In this document: piece by piece, positions 41,337-50,454 of the stretch
How positions within the stretch are numbered: position 1 is the stretch's first letter
How the letters are laid out: every line of letters starts with the position of its first letter
Assembly: GCF_006715635.1 (NCBI RefSeq)
Contig: NZ_VFNP01000002.1
Coordinates: forward strand, 2,356,001-2,420,000
DNA length: 64,000 bases
Source: Streptomyces sp. SLBN-118
Lineage (GTDB): Bacteria; Actinomycetota; Actinomycetes; Streptomycetales; Streptomycetaceae
Reading direction: 5' to 3'
Program-made: the position numbers and the translations under genes
Notes under the pieces: model-generated
Told to the model about the DNA's origin: nothing
Database searches by the model: none
What the model saw: the letters and a program-made list of their open reading frames with translations, nothing else

Positions 41337-44300
41337 TTATCCGTGGAAGGCGAGGACGCTGACGCCTTCGCTGTCGCCGATCGCCAGGGTAGTGCCGTTG
41401 GCGGCGATGGCCCGGACTTCTGATCGACGGCGCAGGGCCACAGGAGCTGTCGCCGCAGTGACGTCCCATAGCTGTAGCCAAGCTGCGCCTGCCGAGAGGA
41501 CCACCAGGTGGCCGTCCGCAGTGGTGGAGACGGTCAGGAACTGGATCGGGCTGCGCCGGCCTCTGGGAGGTTCAGCGAGCTGCTCGCCGGTTACTGGGTC
41601 CAGCAGCCGTACGAACCCCTGGTCGTCACCGGTGGCGACCAGGCACCGGCCGCTGGAGGTGGTGCCGCAGACCAGCACACCGGGCAGCGGTGTGTCGCTG
41701 AGGGGGCTGTGAACGGGCTGCTTCGTGTGGCAGTCCCAGAGCCGGATCGATCCGTCGCTGCCTCCGGAGGCGAGCAACGTGTGTCCGTCCCGCCCTGTGC
41801 CGAACGTCGCCGTCCGCACGGCGTGCTGATGGCGATACAGCTCCTGCACCGCACCGCCGTCGCCGTCCGACAGCCACACGCGTCCTTCGTCGTCTCCGAG
41901 GGCGAGCACGGAGTGGTCCTCGGTCGAGAGGCCGAACGCGGCAGTGGTGATGGCGTGGCCGGTGCCGGTAGAGAGTTCGCCGATCTGTTCCCGCCGGTCC
42001 GGGCGCCACAGCTTGATCTTGCCCGTCTCGCCGCCGGAGGCCAGCACGCCATGCCTGGCAGGGTCCATGTCGAATGCCAGAGTCCGAGCGCCGGTGCGGT
42101 GCTCCCCGAGCCGGTGCGGCTCGCCGTTCCCGTCCCACAGTCGAACGCTCCCGTCGTCACTGCCGTACGCCATCGGGGAGCCGCTAGCTCCGTTCGGTCC
42201 GACGGCGACACTCAGCACATGTGTGTCCGGTGCTGGGAGTTCCTCGTGCCTGGCCGTGAGCGGATCCCACACCCGTACGGTCGTGTCCTCGCTCCCCGAT
42301 GCCAGCAGGGGCCGTCCGTCAGGGCCAGCCACGGCGGCCACCGAACGCACGGCCAGCCCGTGGCCCGCCAGCGGAGGACACGCCGGGCTGCCGCTTGGAA
42401 GCTGCCAGACACGCACCTTGCCGGAGGGGTCGGAGTCCGCCACGTACAAGTGGAGTTTGCCGTCGGAGGATCTGTGCAGGTCCAGCGACCGCACGGCACC
42501 GTGGTGGTCGACGACGGGCTCGCAGAACTGTTCACCCGTTATGGCGTCGTCGATCTGGACGGCTCCGTCCTCGCCCGCCGAAGCCAAGAGAAGGCGATCC
42601 TCATGCGCGACGAAGGCCACCGCGTTCACTGGGCCCGTCCGCCTCGTCACCGCGCCCCTGAGTTCCTGCCCCGTGGTGGGGCTCCACAGGCGGACCGTCC
42701 CGTCAGCGCCTGCCGAAGCCAGCATGGGCTGGCCCTGGAACGTGCCGATGGCGACACAGTTCACCGGTCCCGCGTGGCCCCTCAGGGGACCCTGGAGGGC
42801 GCTGCCCGTCATGGGGTTCCAGAGCTGGACCGTGCCGTCGTCGCCCCCAGAGGCCAGCAGGAGTCGGCCGTTGCGGGCGGTACCGAAGGCCACCGAGTTC
42901 ACTCTGCTGACGTGGGCGGGGATGCGCTGGATCTGGGTTCCGGAGGTCGCCTTCCATACCCGTACGTTCTGCCAGCCAGCGGAGGCAAGCAGCAGCGTTC
43001 CCTTTCTTGTTGTGCCGAAGGCGACGGTGCTGACGCTGCCGATGTGCATCCTTAGCGGTCGTTTGTACCTTAGGTTGGTGATCGGGTTCCACAGGCGCAC
43101 GGTTCCGTCGTCGCTCGCTGCGGCCAGCAGGAGGTTGCCGTCGGCTCTCCTGCCGAAGGCGATGGCGTTGACCTTGTCGGTGTGTCCTGTCAGGGTCCAT
43201 TTGCTCTGGTCGTGCCGGATCGATGCCAGGAGTGTGCTATACCAGGGGCGGATCGAGCGGTCTTCACGCGTGTGGGGCCCCCGGGCGAGAGCTGTGGCGG
43301 CTTCCTCCAAGTATGCGGCGTTCGCAGGCGGGTTGCTTGTGAGCAGAGGACGGGCTCGTCGGTAGATCCTCTCGACACCGGCCAGCGAGGGAGCCGCGGC
43401 CAGCGTTGACTCGTTGGTCAGCACGGGTGTCAGAGTGACCGGGTCAGCGACGGCCAGGAATCCGCTTTCCTCCATCAGCCGTGCGAAGACGTCGGGGCCC
43501 GCTTCGGCGGCGTGCTGGGCGAGGTAGGTGCGCAGATACAGGTGGGCTGAGAGCCATTCCCTGTGTCCCTCGGCGTCCTGCGGCACGGTGGCAAGGAGAG
43601 CGTTCGTGACTGCCTGTTCGACGCCGGCTTCGTGTCCTCGCCGATGCGGGGTCGCTGCAGGGGGCTCGTTCTCCGGTTCGCGGCGAAGGTGGGTGACGAG
43701 CGCAGGGTGGAAGGGCCTGAACACGGACTTCTCTCCAGGGCCCAGGTCTTCGACGATGTAGGCTCCCGCGTGCTTGAGTAGCCAGCGCACGTCGTAGTCG
43801 GTGATTGGTGGGCGGGATTCCCGCGGCCCTGTGTGTCGTCGGTCGGCGAGGGCTTGGGCAACCGGGACCCAAAGCTTCTCCCACGGCATTCCCGGTCCTC
43901 GGGCCCATGCCAGCGCCTCCAGGAGCGGGCGGGCCGAGGCGGCTCGCGTTCCGAGGTCTCGCAGGTCTTCGTCGAATGCCTCTCCCAGGTCGGCCGGCAA
44001 CGACGTTCTCCATGCGGCGTCGGATGTGTCGACGCGCTCGGGCCGGCTGCGGATCGTGCGTGCCATCAGCTGCGCCGTGAGGAAGGACTGGGTCACGGAG
44101 CCGTCTGCGCTGACCTCAGTAGCGCGCTTGGCTATCTCTTCCGCCACCTGTGTGGTCGAGGCGTCGTCCGGGTACGGCGTGTGGATGCCGCTCTCACGCG
44201 AAGCGGTCAGCAGTTCGCGGACGTAGTCGGTAAGAGCTTCCGGGTCCTCGTACTCAGGCGCGTCCAGATCGATGGTCAGGTCGCTGGCACCCACCTGTGC

Positions 44301-45608
44301 CCGTTTGTTGCTTCGACAGCCCACGACGACCTTCAGTCTGCGGGCAAGAGGCTGGAGGAGGACCTGGCTGAGGGTGTCGGGGTGGGCGGTTTCGTCGACG
44401 GCGTCGACGACGACCGTGGCACCGATGGGATCGGGATGCGCGTTGAGGTCCTCGAGCAGCGTACTCACCGTTTCGGCCTCGCGGCCCAATGCGACGGCAA
44501 TGGCGCGGGAGACTTGGTCGCCGTTGAGACCTCGAGCGTGGACGGCCACGAGTCGTGTCTCCTCCGGCAAAGCTTCGGCGGTCCGCGTGATCAGACGATC
44601 GGGCTTGGCCCCTTCGATGAGTGACCGGCCCCCCGGCCCGCAGAGGAGAACCGGCAGCGACAGCAGCGCCGACTTACCCGTCCCTACACGTCCCGTGACA
44701 ACGGCCAGACCCCCGGCCTTGGGGTCGCGAGTCAGCCATTTCACGAGGTCCTGCGCTGCCTTTACCCGGCCGGTTCTGCCGGTGAGGTAGAAGCCAGTCA
44801 TCGTTGCGTTCGGGGCGCCGCGCAACCGGGAGAGCCAATGCTGTTCGGCGGTGGTCAGCCCGGCGACACCTTCCTCAAAGAGAGGATTGGGTATGAACGG
44901 CGGAGTGACCGTGTCGCCCTTTGCGGGCGGAAGGCAATGGACAACCTGGCCCGAGCCTGGGTGGGCTGTATTGATGGCATCCGCGAGGAGGTTGACGGGG
45001 AGCCAGGGAGTGGAGCGCCCCAAGGGGGGAGGCTTGCGGAGGGCCTCGGCGAACCACTGAGCGAAGAGCCCTTCCTGGGCAAATTCCAGTCCTGAGGCAC
45101 TGGCCAGGACCCACAGGTTCTCACTGCCGACGCCTCGCAACGCCTGATCGAGGATCTCGGTCCCGCCGGTGCCGGAGAAGCAACAGTCGAGGATCAGCAG
45201 GACCTTCGGTTGCTCGTAGACCTCACGCCCTTGGCTGCGCATGAGCTGCCTGGAGATCTCCGCGGCGGTCACAGCGGAGTCGTAGGCGCCTACTTGGGTT
45301 TCGTGGAGAACCAAGTAGTAGGCGTCGCGTTCCGGAAGGGCACCGTGACCCGTGTAGTACACGATGACGACCTCGCTCGCGTGCGCCGCGTACCTCAGTT
45401 TCTCGCACAGGTCCCCGCGCATGAGGTCGACGTCGTAGCCGGGCGGTTCGCCGATCGTGGCATAACCGAGGGGTTGTAGGGCCTCAACGACCGTACGCAG
45501 GGCCCAGGGAACCTTGGGGAGATCGTCGAACCCCTCCTGGTAGGTCGCCGTACCCATGGCCACCAGTTGAGAGTGGAGCCTCTCCGCCTGCTCAGCCGAT
45601 CGCTTCAT
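41337..45608 (-). CDS. Caspase-like peptidase / STAND-type NTPase / WD40-repeat conflict protein
   Basis: 1423 aa. The ATG at 45608 lies inside the end of the hydrolase gene, indicating coupling. Residues 1-230: caspase (C14) domain with catalytic His88 in VVIVYYTGHG and Cys143 in VLLILDCCFSG. Residues 300-600: P-loop NTPase with Walker A GRVGTGKS (306-313) and ATVVVDAVDET as Walker B. Helical region to about 800. Then about 14 WD40 repeats (SDDGTVRLW, GEDGAVQI, GSEDTTVRVW...) to the end. This effector-switch-sensor order is that of bacterial NLR-like immune proteins: the propeller senses, the NTPase oligomerises, the caspase kills or activates. Activity here is inferred. Confidence 0.9.
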   Translation of the reverse strand: MKRSAEQAERLHSQLVAMGTATYQEGFDDLPKVPWALRTVVEALQPLGYATIGEPPGYDVDLMRGDLCEKLRYAAHASEVVIVYYTGHGALPERDAYYLVLHETQVGAYDSAVTAAEISRQLMRSQGREVYEQPKVLLILDCCFSGTGGTEILDQALRGVGSENLWVLASASGLEFAQEGLFAQWFAEALRKPPPLGRSTPWLPVNLLADAINTAHPGSGQVVHCLPPAKGDTVTPPFIPNPLFEEGVAGLTTAEQHWLSRLRGAPNATMTGFYLTGRTGRVKAAQDLVKWLTRDPKAGGLAVVTGRVGTGKSALLSLPVLLCGPGGRSLIEGAKPDRLITRTAEALPEETRLVAVHARGLNGDQVSRAIAVALGREAETVSTLLEDLNAHPDPIGATVVVDAVDETAHPDTLSQVLLQPLARRLKVVVGCRSNKRAQVGASDLTIDLDAPEYEDPEALTDYVRELLTASRESGIHTPYPDDASTTQVAEEIAKRATEVSADGSVTQSFLTAQLMARTIRSRPERVDTSDAAWRTSLPADLGEAFDEDLRDLGTRAASARPLLEALAWARGPGMPWEKLWVPVAQALADRRHTGPRESRPPITDYDVRWLLKHAGAYIVEDLGPGEKSVFRPFHPALVTHLRREPENEPPAATPHRRGHEAGVEQAVTNALLATVPQDAEGHREWLSAHLYLRTYLAQHAAEAGPDVFARLMEESGFLAVADPVTLTPVLTNESTLAAAPSLAGVERIYRRARPLLTSNPPANAAYLEEAATALARGPHTREDRSIRPWYSTLLASIRHDQSKWTLTGHTDKVNAIAFGRRADGNLLLAAASDDGTVRLWNPITNLRYKRPLRMHIGSVSTVAFGTTRKGTLLLASAGWQNVRVWKATSGTQIQRIPAHVSRVNSVAFGTARNGRLLLASGGDDGTVQLWNPMTGSALQGPLRGHAGPVNCVAIGTFQGQPMLASAGADGTVRLWSPTTGQELRGAVTRRTGPVNAVAFVAHEDRLLLASAGEDGAVQIDDAITGEQFCEPVVDHHGAVRSLDLHRSSDGKLHLYVADSDPSGKVRVWQLPSGSPACPPLAGHGLAVRSVAAVAGPDGRPLLASGSEDTTVRVWDPLTARHEELPAPDTHVLSVAVGPNGASGSPMAYGSDDGSVRLWDGNGEPHRLGEHRTGARTLAFDMDPARHGVLASGGETGKIKLWRPDRREQIGELSTGTGHAITTAAFGLSTEDHSVLALGDDEGRVWLSDGDGGAVQELYRHQHAVRTATFGTGRDGHTLLASGGSDGSIRLWDCHTKQPVHSPLSDTPLPGVLVCGTTSSGRCLVATGDDQGFVRLLDPVTGEQLAEPPRGRRSPIQFLTVSTTADGHLVVLSAGAAWLQLWDVTAATAPVALRRRSEVRAIAANGTTLAIGDSEGVSVLAFHG

Positions 45609-46464
45609 GGAGAGCACTTCCCGTCTGAGGTGCGTTGAGATAACGCTCGACGGAGTGCGCATCGCTGCCGTTGTCGACCAGCCGGTCGTCAACGTTCTCG
45701 GAGTCGGGCCCCGGGAACAGGCCAGCCAACTTCTTGCGCATCGCGACGATGTCGTTGACATCCGCCACGTTGACCCATGTCGGCACGTTTCCCGCCCAGG
45801 CACCTTTTCCGTCCTCCGGGCGGGGAGTCAACCGGTTGAACACCAGCTTGGGAATGCCGAGCGGTGATCCGAGTGTCAGCAGCAGCCTCACCGATGCCGG
45901 CTGGAACCGGCACATATACTCGTAGGCAACGACCGAACCCAAGGAGTGGCCGATGACCACCCGTGTATCATCGCCGATTCCGTCGTGGAGGCGGTCCAGC
46001 ACTTGCTCCTTCAACGACTCGTCCTCGAGATAGCGGGTGACCTGCTTGAGGTTGCCGATGAAGGCCCTCTGTGCGATCCCGCCGAAGAGGGGCATGCTCA
46101 GCAGGTGCGCGAGCATCGCCTGCACGGGAACACTGCCGGGGAACATCGCTCCCTCGCCGGGCCCTAGGGAGGGATCTTGCTCCACTGCCGCCTTGTAGAG
46201 CGTCTCCAGGAGGTCCTTCTCCGGTCCTGCCTGGATGTCCGCGGCTGAGTACGGCGGATCCTCTGCCGCCATCGTGCCGGTACTCGGCCGGAACAAACCT
46301 CCGAAGAACATCACCCGGACGTCCCCTGGCTGTACCTGCTCTGCCTCCGCATCATGGCCCGCCTCTGCAAGTCCGTCCCTCAGTGCGCTCAGCCAAGCCT
46401 CGGAGAGGGAATACTTACCGCGATACTGTTGTCCGATTCCATGAATTCCGACAAAAGTAGCCAT
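45592..46464 (-). CDS. Serine alpha/beta-hydrolase partner of the caspase-WD40 protein
   Basis: 290 aa; ATG at 46464 (GGAT only 3 nt upstream, weak). HGIGQQYRGKYS near the start forms an oxyanion-type loop. The nucleophile elbow is VVIGHSLGSVVAYEY. A late D and H (NGSDAHSVERYL) complete the likely triad. It resembles lipase/esterase-type hydrolases without a signal peptide. The 17-bp overlap with the caspase gene implies a two-protein system; it could be a substrate of the caspase or a second membrane-attacking effector. It is foreign to the tail/lysis modules around it. Confidence 0.85.
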   Translation of the reverse strand: MATFVGIHGIGQQYRGKYSLSEAWLSALRDGLAEAGHDAEAEQVQPGDVRVMFFGGLFRPSTGTMAAEDPPYSAADIQAGPEKDLLETLYKAAVEQDPSLGPGEGAMFPGSVPVQAMLAHLLSMPLFGGIAQRAFIGNLKQVTRYLEDESLKEQVLDRLHDGIGDDTRVVIGHSLGSVVAYEYMCRFQPASVRLLLTLGSPLGIPKLVFNRLTPRPEDGKGAWAGNVPTWVNVADVNDIVAMRKKLAGLFPGPDSENVDDRLVDNGSDAHSVERYLNAPQTGSALHEAIG

Positions 46465-46920
46465 ACATCCAGAATTGCCCAGTTGGTATGTCTTCGCATC
46501 CTCGACGGCAGCGGCGTCCACGACCGGCGCTGCGGTCACCGAGACGAACGCCCACTGCGCGCGGTTCCTCGGGCGTCGACTACCTGTACTACGTCGACAA
46601 CCTGGGTGCCGCCGTAGTACACCGGGATCCACAGGAGTCCGTTCGTAGGGTTCAGAGAGGTTCTGAGACCTGCCTAGAAGAGCAATTCGTTGCGTGTGGG
46701 CGCGGGGCCGCAGGGGGAGTCTCGACCCGGTGCCGGAAAGGCAACGGCGTCCCCAGCTAAGGGTCCCGGAACGTCGAGATCCGGCTGTGCCGTGCCTGTT
46801 AGGGGTGGGCGAGGGTCAGCGAGGCTGCCTGTCCTAGCCAGCTGGTCGGCTCGTACTGACCAAGTCGTAACGGCGCGGCTCTCGTTTCATCTGCCGACGT
46901 CAAATCTCCGGCAGAGGCGG
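46465..46920. other. Regulatory gap upstream of the cargo unit, with a possible gene remnant
   Basis: About 455 bp. The minus-strand frame from about 46660 reads NPTNGLLWIPVYYGGTQVVD and soon stops, while another frame nearer the hydrolase reads AQWAFVSVTAAPVVDAAAVE. This looks like the broken end of a phage structural gene at the left edge of the cargo insertion. An inverted repeat lies at 46585-46621. A promoter for the cargo genes should be here; none is clear. Confidence 0.4.
46585..46621. repeat. 9-bp inverted repeat upstream of the hydrolase gene
   Basis: TGTACTACG (46585-46593) and CGTAGTACA (46613-46621), 19 nt apart, about 120-157 bp upstream of the hydrolase start. Possible operator. 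Confidence 0.4.
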
Positions 46921-48414
46921 TCAGTCGACCGGAAATCGGATGTTGTTCAGGCTGAGGTAACCCGACCCTGTGGACAGATATGTGGCGGCTGCGGAGCTGA
47001 TGTTATTGATGGTGACCGAGCCTGTGGCGCCGATGGTCAACGACAGGGCGCCCCCAACCGTGCCGGCATGGAGATTTACCTGGACGCTGATCGCTGGCCG
47101 ATAGCCCGCAGGCAGCGTGAACAGCACCTCCCCGGCTGCGGGGGCACTGCTCTGGGTTCTGCGAATCAGGTCGCGCAGCGCGAGGGTGCTGTCGGGGTAG
47201 AGCCGGAATCGGCCGACACCGTACTGGCTGCCGTAGCCGGTCCAGCCGGAGGCGAAGGCGATCGGCTTCCACGCTTCTCCGCTCCTGGTGAGCCAGCCGT
47301 CCTTCGTTACTGTGAGGCTGTTGAGGCGGACGGTGTCGCCGTCCACGGACAGGCCGTCCTCAGTCAGAACGGTCTTGGCCAGCCCTGATCGCAGGAATAC
47401 CTGGGTGCCCTCCACTATGGCGACTGACGCCGGGCCCGCAGAGCCGTCCTGTGCGAACAACTCGATCCGCGAGGCGCCGGTCTGCGTCGCGCCGCTGCCC
47501 TTGATGTAGCAGTAGGCGCGCGCACTGTTCGCATCCAACTCAAAAGAGCCCAGGCCTCCTTGAGCAGGCGAGCGCAGATACAGCTCGGCATGACCGGAGT
47601 CGACGCGCGGCGCCTCCAGACGTGCAACTGGCTGCAAGGCAGTGCCCACGGTAGTGGTGGTAGAGCTGACCGTTCCGGGCGCGGTCTCCTGGGGATGACC
47701 CGAGTAGAGCGCAAGCGCAGGAACACCCGTGCCCCCGGCGGTGGGTGACATCACCAGGCGGGTGCCGGACGTGCCGGTCTGGACGACGCCACCTGTGACG
47801 ACCTTGCCGGTGATGGCGTCCGCGGCCAAGGCAGCGGCCGTGACGGACCCCGCCACGAGGTTGTCGGGACCGACGGCCCCGAAAGCCAGGTCGTTCCGGG
47901 ATGTCTGGCGGGGCTTGGCTGTGACCGCTGCCGATGCCGGACCGGGGATGCCGGATGTGTTCACGGCGACGAGGCGAACCCACAGTCCTTCGTACGAGAA
48001 CCGGGCGATGGTGACCGATGCCCCTGAGCCGGCCTCGATGGTCGCCGTGGGCGACCGCACGTCGGGGACGGCGTCGGCGGAGGGCATCAGGTGTACCTGG
48101 ACGCGCGCAAGGTCGAGAGGCGCTGCCAGCGCATCGGCGAAGGCTCCGTCCCAGGTGACGTGGAGCCCTGCGAGTGCTGGTTCGACCAGCGGGAGGCTAG
48201 GCGTCGGCGGCGGGGGCCCGTTGACCGCGATCGCTCCGGTGGTGCCGTCCGGCTGTTGGCCGATGACTCCTCGCACGCCTCCGTCCTCGTCGTGGATCTC
48301 GATCGCGCCGTTCTCGATCGAGGAGTAGGCGAGCCTGGCTGTGCGGGAGGTGCGAGTCAGCTCTCGCTCCACCAGAGCCAGGCGGGCCGCGAGCTTCGAG
48401 AGTGTGTCCGTCAC
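46921..48414 (-). CDS. Phage minor tail/receptor-binding-type protein
   Basis: 497 aa; the GTG at 48414 has GGAG 6 nt upstream and sits 4 bp after the previous stop. An N-terminal coiled coil (LAARLALVERELTRTSRT) precedes a fibronectin/Ig-like segment (GLHVTWDGAFADALAAPL ... GLWVRLVAVNTSGI). A long beta-rich part with glycine-serine segments follows, ending in a compact tip (SGYLSLNNIRFPVD). This is the typical build of siphovirus distal tail or fibre proteins that contact the host surface. Confidence 0.78.
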   Translation of the reverse strand: MTDTLSKLAARLALVERELTRTSRTARLAYSSIENGAIEIHDEDGGVRGVIGQQPDGTTGAIAVNGPPPPTPSLPLVEPALAGLHVTWDGAFADALAAPLDLARVQVHLMPSADAVPDVRSPTATIEAGSGASVTIARFSYEGLWVRLVAVNTSGIPGPASAAVTAKPRQTSRNDLAFGAVGPDNLVAGSVTAAALAADAITGKVVTGGVVQTGTSGTRLVMSPTAGGTGVPALALYSGHPQETAPGTVSSTTTTVGTALQPVARLEAPRVDSGHAELYLRSPAQGGLGSFELDANSARAYCYIKGSGATQTGASRIELFAQDGSAGPASVAIVEGTQVFLRSGLAKTVLTEDGLSVDGDTVRLNSLTVTKDGWLTRSGEAWKPIAFASGWTGYGSQYGVGRFRLYPDSTLALRDLIRRTQSSAPAAGEVLFTLPAGYRPAISVQVNLHAGTVGGALSLTIGATGSVTINNISSAAATYLSTGSGYLSLNNIRFPVD

Positions 48415-48415
48415 G

Positions 48416-49507
48416 TCAAGCTCCGTAGGTGAAGCGGTCGGCGCGCTGGAGCTGGACCACCATTTGCTCCTGCTGCTCTCCGCTGGGTGGTTTGATCTGC
48501 CAGCCGATGATGCGTGCCCAGCCGTCGAACTCGTTCCACTGGTCGTGCAGGCGGAGACGCACTTCGTCGCCGATCTGGAATGACCCGATGCGAGCGGCCG
48601 GATGGTCCCGAAGTACCACCTCGGTGACTTCGCCGATGACCTGGCGGGCAGTGCGCTCCGTGCGGGCTCGGGCGGCGAGGCGGTCGTTTCCCTTCTCGCC
48701 GGGGATCTCGAGGACGTGTTCCAGCCGCAGCCGTCCGTCTCGCACGGCGTCGACGGCACGGCGACGATTACGGCCCTCGCCAGCTCCCAGTCCAATGACG
48801 ACCTGCGCATAGTTGTCGGCGTCGTATTCGACGGGAACAGCGGAAGCAATGTTGATGCCTGACGTGAATGCCAGGTCGGTGCGCCTGGTGCCCAACCGCG
48901 GCCAGCCGATCCGAATGCGCGGGGCAGGCTTGCCGTCGCTGGCCCATGCCACGGATTCGGTCCACTCGGGGCCTGACTCGACGGCAGTCATGTCTTCGAT
49001 GACCGAGCCGAGGGTGGGTGCCTCCCACCAGTCGATGGCGTACGGCTCGGCCGGCGTACCCACAGTCGCTTTCGACATGGTCGAGTCGAGCAGCACGCGA
49101 AGGTCTCCGTCAGGCTGTTCCTGGCAGTAGGCCCACACGTCCCTGATGACCTTGCACGGGTCCGCGCGTACGTAGGGGCCGCGTCCGGCAAGGTTTCCGT
49201 GCAGGTCGTGGCGGCGGTGCGGGTACGAGCCGAATCCAGAAGCTTCTATTCGGAGTTGCTGGCCCTCGGGGTCTGCTCGCCACACGATCCCGCCCCACAG
49301 CAGACTGTCGTCGCGCTCCGCGAAGACCAAGGTGGTGCCTGGATCGAGCTGTTCGCGCGCAAGGTGGGCGAGCCGGGGCTCAACTACTGCCGTGAGAGAG
49401 CCTGAACCGTTGAGTTCCGGGCCGAACTCCACCTGGGACAACGGCAGGTCGGTCGCGAGCAACTCGCTGGTGAGAGCGTGCTGTGTGAGGTAGCGGTAGG
49501 AAGGCAT
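48416..49507 (-). CDS. Phage tail hub/minor tail protein (Gp37-like)
   Basis: 363 aa, no signal peptide. The N-terminal part (LPLSQVEFGPELNGSGSLT, LLWGGIVWRADPEGQQL) and the later IGDEVRLRLHDQWNEFDGWA match the baseplate-hub-like minor tail proteins (ReqiPepy6 Gp37 type) that follow the distal tail protein in actinophages. It lies 3 bp after the upstream gene. Confidence 0.78.
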   Translation of the reverse strand: MPSYRYLTQHALTSELLATDLPLSQVEFGPELNGSGSLTAVVEPRLAHLAREQLDPGTTLVFAERDDSLLWGGIVWRADPEGQQLRIEASGFGSYPHRRHDLHGNLAGRGPYVRADPCKVIRDVWAYCQEQPDGDLRVLLDSTMSKATVGTPAEPYAIDWWEAPTLGSVIEDMTAVESGPEWTESVAWASDGKPAPRIRIGWPRLGTRRTDLAFTSGINIASAVPVEYDADNYAQVVIGLGAGEGRNRRRAVDAVRDGRLRLEHVLEIPGEKGNDRLAARARTERTARQVIGEVTEVVLRDHPAARIGSFQIGDEVRLRLHDQWNEFDGWARIIGWQIKPPSGEQQEQMVVQLQRADRFTYGA

Positions 49508-49509
49508 CG

Positions 49510-50439
49510 TCAGATGACGCCCTCCGTGAATTCCACGTCGAGGATGAACGTCGTGGCACCGTCCACGACCAGGTCGCCGCTCTCGCTCTTGTACATGTAG
49601 GTGTCCAGGTGGATCGGCACCGTGGTGCCGCGCAGGGCGGGCGGTACGGCGAGGGAGTCAGCGATCACCACTGTGTTGCGACGAGTGTTGTTGCCCTGGT
49701 CATCGTCGATAGCGATGTGCTGACCAGTCACCGTGCCGATGACGTTCCGCATGAGAGCGAAGACATCTGCCCGCCGGAGGGCAAGGCCGGCAATCGTCGT
49801 CACGAGCTTCACATTCGTAGCCCACGGCGGCACGAGGATGTTCCATCGGGCGGCGGTAGGCCAGACATGCCACTTGTTGTCCGAGTACCCCAACGTCGAG
49901 GCGGTGCTGGGGAATGCGGTGAACAACTCACGCGTACGGCGCGGATTTGCGATGCCCCGCAGATCCTTGATCATCGCGGCGGTGATCGTGGCAGTGTTCG
50001 CCGGGATGTCGAGCCGGGCCAGGGGTATCGCCGTCATTCCCGCCGGCGGCGCAGTCGCGTTCGCGGATGCGCCACTGATCACGTGGAAGTAGCCGATGTC
50101 CTGAGTCTCAGGGTTGCGCGTTCCCTCGTACTCGGGGTCCTCCACCCTCAGAACCAGCAGGTCGGAGCGGGCCGAAGCGCCCGTCGGCGCGACTGGCACC
50201 GTGGCGTCTCCGACGTTGTACTGGGTGTAGGTGCCCTGTCCCCAGGCTGCACCACGGATCACGCCGGAGCCGTCGCCGACGCGTACACCCGCGCCTGGCG
50301 TGAAGAGCGGGCTGACTTTCAGGTCATTGCCCTCGGTCACGCCCGAGCTGCCACGAGCGAGGTCTTGGATCATCATCCGCATCGCTCGGGCGGGGTGCGT
50401 TCCGCCGTGGACCATCATCGGGGGCTGGATCAGCGCCAT
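49510..50439 (-). CDS. Phage tail protein (baseplate/minor tail), 309 aa
   Basis: ATG with AAGGAGG 10 nt upstream. It begins MALIQPPMMVHGGTHPARAM and contains GVRVGDGSGVIRGAAWGQGT and AAMIKDLRGIANPR. This N-terminal pattern is common to actinophage minor tail proteins placed between Dit and the hub; the C-terminal half is a beta-sandwich-like region (VVIADSLAVPPALRG...VDGATTFILDVEF). Precise role unknown. Confidence 0.72.
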   Translation of the reverse strand: MALIQPPMMVHGGTHPARAMRMMIQDLARGSSGVTEGNDLKVSPLFTPGAGVRVGDGSGVIRGAAWGQGTYTQYNVGDATVPVAPTGASARSDLLVLRVEDPEYEGTRNPETQDIGYFHVISGASANATAPPAGMTAIPLARLDIPANTATITAAMIKDLRGIANPRRTRELFTAFPSTASTLGYSDNKWHVWPTAARWNILVPPWATNVKLVTTIAGLALRRADVFALMRNVIGTVTGQHIAIDDDQGNNTRRNTVVIADSLAVPPALRGTTVPIHLDTYMYKSESGDLVVDGATTFILDVEFTEGVI

Positions 50440-50454
50440 GGGTCGTTGGCCTCC

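Noticed and set aside
41337..43200. DNA tandem repeats or a CRISPR array in the WD40 region
   Set aside because: The periodicity is at protein level (about 43 residues) with diverged DNA; there are no identical repeats with unique spacers. No CRISPR array is seen anywhere in the window.
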